From the NCBI GenBank assembly GCA_030674155.1, contig CM060325.1, positions 20,160,221 to 20,175,220 on the forward strand: DNA of 15,000 bases. Reading direction: 5' to 3'. This DNA is from Stramonita haemastoma. Its lineage: Eukaryota > Mollusca > Gastropoda > Neogastropoda > Muricidae. Below are positions 9,965 through 15,000 of this stretch, in pieces (within the stretch, counting starts at the first letter, position 1; each line of letters begins with the position of its first letter). The notes under the pieces are model-generated. The model saw nothing but the letters and a program-made list of their open reading frames with translations, was not told the DNA's origin and ran no database searches. The translations under genes and the position numbers were made by a program.

Positions 9965-10315
9965 CAAAGAATGACCTTGGAAGGTACAGCAAAAGTAGCC
10001 TTGACATGACAACAGAAGCAGGACATGAAAAGCAAAAAGTCCTCAGGCTGTCACGGCCTCCTTGTATTGCGTGGCCCATCCCTGCTTCTCCCGCCATCAG
10101 TACCCTCGCCCCTCCCTCCCTACCTTCCCATCCTTTACAGAACAGATGGTCATCATTTTCAGGCAGCTCGCGTAGTGACCTCCCCAAAGGTTTGAGGGAG
10201 AGGGAGGTGGGTGGAGAGGAGTGTGGAAGGGGGCGGGTTTTACAATGATATAGTGGGGTCTGGGTTGTGAGAAGAAAAACTAGTTCGGGGCGGTGCTTGT
10301 GCATCTCCCCCAATA
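9965..10315. other. Unique sequence with a possible splice acceptor
   Basis: Higher GC than its neighbours. A pyrimidine tract ending CCATCCTTTACAG (AG at about 10139-10140) looks like a plus-strand acceptor, followed by an open frame to about 10248. The downstream protein is low in complexity and no domain is visible. A GGGAGAGGGAGG purine stretch lies at 10196-10225. I do not call a gene. Confidence 0.5.
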
Positions 10316-10365
10316 TGATATATATAATATATATATATATATATATAATATATATAAATATATAT

Positions 10366-10409
<44 letters not shown>

Positions 10410-10434
10410 CAATAGAGTGGAGAAAAACAAGTGC

Positions 10435-10484
<50 letters not shown>

Positions 10485-10552
10485 TATACCTGCACTTGTT
10501 TTTCTCCACTCTATTGTCTCAATAATATATAATATATATTATGTAATGTATA

Positions 10553-10588
<36 letters not shown>

Positions 10589-10594
10589 ATATAT

Positions 10595-10652
<58 letters not shown>

Positions 10653-10665
10653 TATATATAATAAG
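10316..10665. repeat. TA microsatellite region enclosing an inverted repeat
   Basis: TA units with AATA slips occupy 10318-10405, 10438-10488 and about 10522-10663. They surround two unique arms that are perfect reverse complements (separate entry). Assembled TA lengths should be treated as uncertain. Confidence 0.93.
10409..10517. repeat. Perfect 32-bp inverted repeat with TA loop
   Basis: The left arm 10409-10440 (ACAATAGAGTGGAGAAAAAC then AAGTGCAGGTAT) and the right arm 10486-10517 are exact reverse complements. The 45-nt spacer is TA repeat, itself self-complementary. The pairing ends at 10408/10518. No open frame is present. It could be the ends of a small inverted-repeat element or an inverted duplication. 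Confidence 0.93.
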
Positions 10666-10771
10666 ATAAAAGGCCCGAAACACTTGTCTGAAGGGGTTTC
10701 TCCTCTGAGGACTCTCTGCTGCCACGCTCCAGGCGGAGTTTCTTACCACCACTATATATATATATAATAAT

Positions 10772-10818
<47 letters not shown>

Positions 10819-10850
10819 TATAATAATATATAATATAACGAACCCAGCCT
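10666..10850. repeat. Unique 85-bp island and second TA array
   Basis: A normal-complexity island (about 10668-10752, GCTGCCACGCTCCAGGCGGA within it) lies between TA arrays. TA/AATA units run from about 10753 to 10838. The island has no match elsewhere in the window that I could see. Confidence 0.85.
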
Positions 10851-11216
10851 CATGCAGCACTCTTGTGCTTGCACAGGGCCTAGCCCAGTCATTCTTTTCA
10901 TCTTTTTTTTTTTTTTTTTAAAGAGAGACAATGATGGCCTCTGGGTGTATTGCAATAATTCATGATGCTATGTAAGTAAGGTCACTGACATAGGCAGTTT
11001 CTCTCTGTGCTGTGAGACACAGAACTGTATGTACTATTTTGGGGGTGGCCCGAGGCGCCGAAGTGGGATGATTTGCTGCCACAGTCCCTAAATCGGAATC
11101 CCGCTGGGACTTTGATAAAATAATCTCAGACAAAAAAAGACATTGTCTCTCCAGATGTTCTATAGAGAGGCAGAGGTAAAGATGATTCACTGGCTGATGT
11201 CTTATCCCACATTGTA
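10839..11216. other. Unique sequence, no gene recognised
   Basis: Includes a T homopolymer at about 10903-10919 followed by AAAGAGAGAC. A minus-strand frame at 10960-11256 (98 codons) has no recognisable domain and overlaps the SINE head at its right end, so I leave it uncalled. Confidence 0.55.
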
Positions 11217-11490
11217 AGGAGGAAGGTGGCATGATGGTTGAGACATTCGCCTGCATGACACGTAAACTGTTAGGTTCTGGGTTCGATTCCCAGTCTCGCC
11301 CTTTCGTCTCAGTTTGATAAACACCAAAACAAATCGAACTGAATGTTGAAGTCTTTCGTGATGAGACTATAAACTGTGACCCCCCGTGTGCCCATGCACG
11401 CAGGACATGTTTGTGCGCACGTTATAACCCTGTTCTGCCTTTGGAAAGAGTAGGCCATTTTGTGCCTGTAGAAAAGATAACAAAACATAA
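11217..11490 (+). mobile_element. SINE with type A body and a different tRNA-like head
   Basis: The head has an A box-like TGGCATGATGG (11227-11237) and a perfect B box GGTTCGATTCC (11280-11290). It is not the head of the copies at 262 or 2139. After a linker, the core GTCTTTCGTGATGAGACTAT (11351-11370) and the type A body follow, including TTGGAAAGAGTAGGCCATTT, the reverse complement of the body at 2139 and 4452. Similarity ends near GATAACAAAACATAAG, so the 3' end appears truncated. Confidence 0.8.
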
Positions 11491-11538
11491 GAAATGCCAT
11501 CACACAGGTGTCGTGTTTAGACACCATCCCCGAAGCTG

Positions 11539-11642
11539 GAATGCGGCTGAGGGGGGTAATGGGGAGTAAGGGGGAGGAAGGAGTGGGAACGTAAAAAAAA
11601 AAATTCACCATTAGTGAACTTTGGAGCTCTAGCCGAGGAACA
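11539..11642 (+). repeat. Dispersed repeat D, copy 2
   Basis: GAATGCGGCT at 11539-11548, a purine-rich spacer with an A homopolymer, and the 38-bp block at 11605-11642 (TCACCATTAGTGAACTTTGG and onward). It is in the same orientation as copy 1 at 9166-9252, and the spacer is longer here. Confidence 0.75.
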
Positions 11643-11690
11643 CAAAACAAAAGTCCGTCATTTTGCATTTTTTACATTTCTTACATTTTA

Positions 11691-12093
11691 CACTACTTTA
11701 AAATCACAGCAGATTTTTCTGCGTGAAATTCGGGCTGCTTTCCGCGGGAAGAGCGTTTCGCCGCAAGAGCAGCGCCATCCTTTTTTTGTCTTTTTTCTGC
11801 CTGCAACTGTATTTGTTTCCCTATCAGAGTGGCTTTTTTGCTACATAATTTTGCCAGGGACAACTCTCTTGCTGCCGTGGGTTCTTTTACGTGCGCTAAA
11901 TAATGATGTGTAGCATATGGGACCTCGGTTTATCGTCTCATCTAAAAGACTAGCACCCAGACCACCACCTCTCATGATCTAAAGGATGAGGGAAAAGTTT
12001 TTGGGTCCAAACGGGAATCGAACCACAGCACACTTCGACCCGGACTTTTCGCTTTCTAGACAGGCGCGTTACCTCTAGACCACCGATCCCCCA
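11691..12093 (-). mobile_element. tRNA-derived SINE, type C, full length
   Basis: On the minus strand the head has a perfect A box (TGGTCTAGAGG, 12072-12082) and a perfect B box (GGTTCGATTCC, 12014-12024). Downstream come TGGGTGCTAGTC, the core ATGAGACGATAAACC (about 11928-11942) and a body with AAAGAACCCACGGCAG. The 3' region reads TCACAGCAGATTTTTCTGCG on the plus strand. Fragments of the same element occur at 4781, 13622, 13798, 13956 and 14309, which supports the boundaries. It has no coding capacity and is not a tRNA gene because no acceptor stem closes the head. Confidence 0.88.
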
Positions 12094-12330
12094 TCCATCA
12101 TTGTCAGTGATGTAGACCTAGTTAGTTCACAGCAACCCGCACCAGCTTGAAGGATGCAAAACTCGTAACAAAGCCTAGAAGACAAAACTGGCGAGACGAA
12201 AACTAAGCTTCAGTGTTTGCTTAGCTCAGTGAATCATAAACTGTCAACTGACAAACGAAATCGAAATGATAAATCAAAAATGAAGAAACGTGATCAATGA
12301 AGGAAATCTATATAAATTCCATGTATTCTA
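12094..12330. other. Unique sequence
   Basis: AT-rich with no open frame of note. No repeat family was recognised. Confidence 0.5.
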
Positions 12331-12340
12331 CTTCTTTCTT

Positions 12341-12415
<75 letters not shown>

Positions 12416-12473
12416 TAATTATTATTATTATTATTATTATTATTGTTATTGTTATTATTATTACTATTATAAC
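12331..12473. repeat. CTT then ATT compound triplet array
   Basis: CTT units (12331-12370) switch directly to ATT units with TTTAATT and TTG interruptions. The same two motifs make up the arrays near 1560-2090, but here no exon-tail sequence is present. Confidence 0.95.
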
Positions 12474-12975
12474 ATCAGAAACGCGGATAAAGTCACCAAG
12501 CCAAGCTATGTAGCTAGCCACTCTAAATAATTCTCTCTCTAAAAACAAAAATTAAAAACCAGTTTAAAAATATTTCACGGGCAACTGTCCATCTTTTCAA
12601 TTTAAAACTGCTGCACTTTAATGTTTCATACCTGTAATTTTTTTTTCAGCATTTTATTCAAAGATAATAATTATAAAATATACTACAAACCCAAACTGAA
12701 AATTTTGCCTCTACGTATAACGAAACTGTTATAGATACTTGCACAATATTATTTATACTCGTACCGAAATAATTAACATAAGAAGAAGCAAGTAAAAAAT
12801 AATAAAAAACCAAATCAGTTTCTCGAAATAGTAGAAATAGCCAACAAACCAAGCAACAAATCAAGCAACAAACTAAAAAAACAAATCAAATATTAAAAAA
12901 ATCTCAACATCAAAATACAGTCACCAAACAGGGTATAAATACAGCAACACTCAGAAACCCAGCTTTCCCCGTGAC
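12474..12975. other. AT-rich unique sequence
   Basis: A-rich on the plus strand, with CAAAC/CAACAAA low-complexity stretches at 12841-12900. The 68-codon minus-strand frame at 12658-12864 is hydrophobic only because the DNA is A/T-rich. No splice context or domain is seen. Confidence 0.55.
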
Positions 12976-12981
12976 GATTCC

Positions 12982-13352
<371 letters not shown>

Positions 13353-13621
13353 CAAATGACAAGTCTAAAATAGCATCCCCACTTTCTGCAAATTCTGTGC
13401 TAGGAGTTCCCCGCTTTTCTATCCCTCTCTTGTTTCTGCCTTGTTTCCTTTTCTTCCTGTCACCTCCTTCTTGTCTATTTTCTGTCTTCTTGGTCCAGTC
13501 TCCTGTCCTTTGTTTTTTTTCCTTCCAGAAATAAGACTTGAAAGATAACCAATTATGTCCCACGCCGATGTTGGAAACATTGGCCCTGCTTGCTTTATTT
13601 TTTATCTTATTTTATTTATTT
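13353..13621. other. Pyrimidine-rich unique sequence
   Basis: 13391-13526 is strongly pyrimidine-rich and ends TTTTTTTTCCTTCCAG (AG at 13527-13528), a very good plus-strand acceptor by consensus. However, all three frames meet a stop within about 25 bases, so it could only lead into untranslated sequence. No exon is called. Confidence 0.5.
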
Positions 13622-13750
13622 AATACCACTTTAATGTCACAGCAGATTTCTCTGCGTGAAATTCGGCGGCTGTTCTTCTACCCAGGGAGAGCGCGTTGCC
13701 ACAAGTGCAGCGCCACCCATTATTTTTTTCTTTTTCCTGTCTGCAACTCA
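13622..13750 (-). mobile_element. Type C SINE fragment (3' part)
   Basis: Plus-strand reading ATACCACTTTAATGTCACAG, then CAGATTTCTCTGCGTGAAAT and AGCGCCACCCATTA match the 3' part of the full-length element at 11691. Similarity stops at CTGTCTGCAACT. Core and head are missing. Confidence 0.83.
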
Positions 13751-13797
13751 TGTCAGGCGTTTAGTTAATTAATGGCAGTGCCATGCATTTTCATTGC

Positions 13798-13955
13798 ATA
13801 CCACTTTTAAGTCACAGCAGATTTCTCTGCGTTGAAATTTGAATTCGGGCTGCTCTCCCCCGTGGGCAGGGGGAGGGGGAAGCGAGTGCGTTGCCACAAG
13901 AGCATGGCCACCCATTATTTTTTTCTTTTCCTCCCTGTCTTCCCCTATCGGAGTG
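13798..13955 (-). mobile_element. Type C SINE fragment, left arm of an inverted pair
   Basis: Same 3' part again (GTCACAGCAGATTTCTCTGC; CCACAAGAGCATGGCCACCC), reaching CCTATCGGAGTG. It carries an extra GGGCAGGGGGAGGGGGAAGC stretch. It lies head to head with the plus-strand element that starts at 13956. Confidence 0.85.
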
Positions 13956-14296
13956 TCTATCCCGTTTGGGCCCCAAACTTTTCCCCATCGATAAGACCAT
14001 GAGTATGGTCTGGGTGCTAGTCTTCCGATTGAGGTGACAAACAGTGTGTTACATATCATTATTTAGCGCCACTAAAAGAAACCACGGCAACAAGAGGGTT
14101 GTCTCTGGCAAAATTCTGTAGAGAAAAAAGTCACTCTGATAGGGAAACAAATACAATTGCAGACAGGAAAAAGAAAAAAAAAATCATGAGTAGCCAGCCC
14201 TGCACTTATGGTAACGCGCTCTCCCCCCCGGGAGAGCAGCCCAAATTTCATGCAGAGAACTCTGTTGTGACATAAAGTGGTAGAAATAAATACATT
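13956..14296 (+). mobile_element. Type C SINE, 5' truncated inside the B box region
   Basis: Begins at TCTATCCCGTTTGGG, corresponding to the segment just after the B box start of the full-length copy. It continues through TGGTCTGGGTGCTAGTCTTC, a degraded core, CACGGCAACAAGAGGGTTGT and the 3' part to AAAGTGGTAGAAATAAATAC. The A box is absent. Confidence 0.83.
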
Positions 14297-14308
14297 AAAA
14301 AAAAAATT

Positions 14309-14487
14309 GTTTGTCAGGGACAACAAGCTTAAAAGACAAACCCACAGAAAACCCCAACTCTCTTGTTGCCATGGGTTCTTTTAACATGCGCTAAAAAAAA
14401 TATCACGGGTAACACACGGGATCTCCGTTTTTTACGTCTCATCCGAAAGACTAGCACCCAGACCACCACTCATGGATAAGGTGGAAA
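14309..14487 (-). mobile_element. Type C SINE fragment (middle part) with small insertion
   Basis: Plus-strand TTGTCAGGGACAAC, then about 31 bp not present in other copies (about 14325-14355) bounded by a short CAAC/CAAC repeat. Next comes CTCTTGTTGCCATGGGTTCT and the core TTACGTCTCATCCGAAAGAC (14432-14451). It ends near the TGGATAAGGTGGAAAAGTTC segment before the B box. Head and 3' end are missing. Confidence 0.82.
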
Positions 14488-14589
14488 AGTTCATATCACA
14501 CAAACAACAATAGTCGCTGTCTGAGTGTTCGACACGAAGTAAAAAAAAAAGAAGAAAAAAAAGAAAAATAGAAAGAAATTCGGCAGCAG

Positions 14590-14700
14590 ATTGATTGATT
14601 GGTTGATTGATTGAATCTTTAATGGGTAAAGAATTAGGCACAGTAAAGGCCCTTTTTTACAATTCTGCCCTAAATAAAACGACAACAAACCAAGGCTACT
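14590..14700 (-). mobile_element. Possible 3' end of a retroelement with TCAA tail
   Basis: Read on the minus strand, TTTAGGGCAGAATTGTAAAA is followed by GGGCCTTTACTGTGCC and CATTAAAGATTCAATCAATC, ending in a TCAA tandem tail. Tails of short tandem units are typical of some LINE clades and their SINE partners. The type A SINE at 4452 also ends at such an array. I could not identify a family and the body is short. Confidence 0.35.
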
Positions 14701-14788
14701 CAAAAACAAAAGAAAATAATGATAAAATAAGATAAACGTCAAAATTAATAGTCACTCTACAATGGAAGAAATCAACAGAAGAAGAAGT

Positions 14789-14850
14789 AGCGGCAGCAGC
14801 AGCAGCAGAAGCAGAAGCAGCAATAGTAGCAGCAGCAGCAGCAACAAGAG
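14789..14850. repeat. CAG/CAA triplet microsatellite
   Basis: GGCAGCAGCAGCAGCAGAAG units with AGT and AAC variants. It lies in the putative first intron of the minus-strand transcript starting near 14935. No supported coding frame crosses it. Confidence 0.93.
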
Positions 14851-14882
14851 CACAAATACGAAGTCAGCTAAGCCTCACTTAC

Positions 14883-14935
14883 CTGAACTAGTGATGAAAT
14901 CTGTCAACGTCTGATTGTGGCTTGCTGATGAAGTT
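14883..14935 (-). other. Candidate non-coding first exon (5' UTR)
   Basis: On the minus strand, sequence from about 14935 (TCAACTTCATCAGC) runs to a perfect donor TTCAG|GTAAGTGAGG, with the intron beginning at 14882. The roughly 53-nt exon contains no ATG, so translation would start in a later exon to the left, not located in this window. The start point is inferred from distance to the TATA box and an initiator-like TCAACTT. AGACGT at 14912-14907 matches the downstream promoter element consensus RGWYVT but lies a few bases closer than usual. The gene is unidentified. Confidence 0.45.
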
Positions 14936-14954
14936 GAGAGTGGGAGACAGAACT

Positions 14955-14963
14955 CTTTATATA
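14955..14963 (-). promoter_or_regulatory. Candidate TATA box, minus strand
   Basis: The minus strand reads TATATAAAG, followed about 28 nt later by the pyrimidine-rich CTCTCAACTT initiator-like site and about 80 nt later by a consensus splice donor. The order and spacing TATA, initiator, donor make this more than a lone AT motif. The sequence just upstream (minus strand GCCCCCCAGCTGCAGCAGAC) includes an E-box CAGCTG at about 14971-14976. Confidence 0.5.
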
Positions 14964-15000
14964 GTCTGCTGCAGCTGGGGGGCTGGCAGCTTGGAATGAA

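Noticed and set aside
11221..11295. tRNA gene on the plus strand
   Set aside because: The same reasoning applies: good B box but no acceptor stem and a type A SINE body directly downstream.
12658..12864. 68-codon hydrophobic minus-strand frame resembling a membrane protein
   Set aside because: Hydrophobicity follows from A/T-rich DNA; no start context, splice sites or domain.
13391..13600. Plus-strand exon after the strong acceptor at 13527-13528
   Set aside because: All three frames hit a stop within about 25 bases and no donor is evident; the acceptor resemblance follows from the pyrimidine-rich tract.

Overview
The window looks like non-coding DNA from a metazoan nuclear genome, most likely a lophotrochozoan and plausibly a gastropod mollusc. 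That placement is an inference from repeat style: many tRNA-derived SINEs with pol III A and B boxes, long dinucleotide, triplet and tetranucleotide arrays, GT-AG splice signals and very little open coding sequence. There are no operons, Shine-Dalgarno sites or prokaryotic gene spacing. No complete protein-coding gene is present, and almost every long open frame is low-complexity translation of a microsatellite.

Layout. Positions 1-2490 hold an ATT array, a type A SINE (minus), a GT array, a type B SINE (minus), a compound GT array and a probable 105-nt coding exon (1453-1557, plus). The tail of that exon, with its splice donor, recurs twice among ATC/ATT and CTT arrays, followed by a second type A SINE. 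Positions 2490-5460 are mostly simple sequence: CA, a strongly G-poor A/C-rich tract, a CpG-rich CGTGT array, a G-rich cluster, a type A SINE joined through GA to a type C fragment, CATA/TA and CA. Positions 5460-8900 hold unique sequence, a TAG/ATT array with a type A fragment, a near-complete type B SINE (plus), interspersed CA arrays, a short open frame that could be a coding fragment, and a 53-bp minisatellite of 13 units. Positions 8900-11220 hold unique sequence, a GA array and a TA-rich region containing a perfect 32-bp inverted repeat. Positions 11217-15000 hold a type A-bodied SINE with a different tRNA head, a full-length type C SINE, several type C fragments in both orientations, CAGA and CAG arrays and, at the right edge on the minus strand, a TATA box followed by a short non-coding exon and a consensus splice donor.

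How the parts relate. Two gene pieces are credible: an internal exon of an unknown plus-strand gene near the left end, and the promoter plus 5' UTR exon of an unknown minus-strand gene at the right end. The rest is best read as introns or intergenic DNA filled by SINEs and the simple repeats that often sit at their 3' ends. I found no convincing novel multi-gene system. The observations most worth following are the triplicated exon end, the shared stem-loop core of two SINE families with exchangeable heads, the minus-strand promoter, the inverted repeats and the 53-bp minisatellite.
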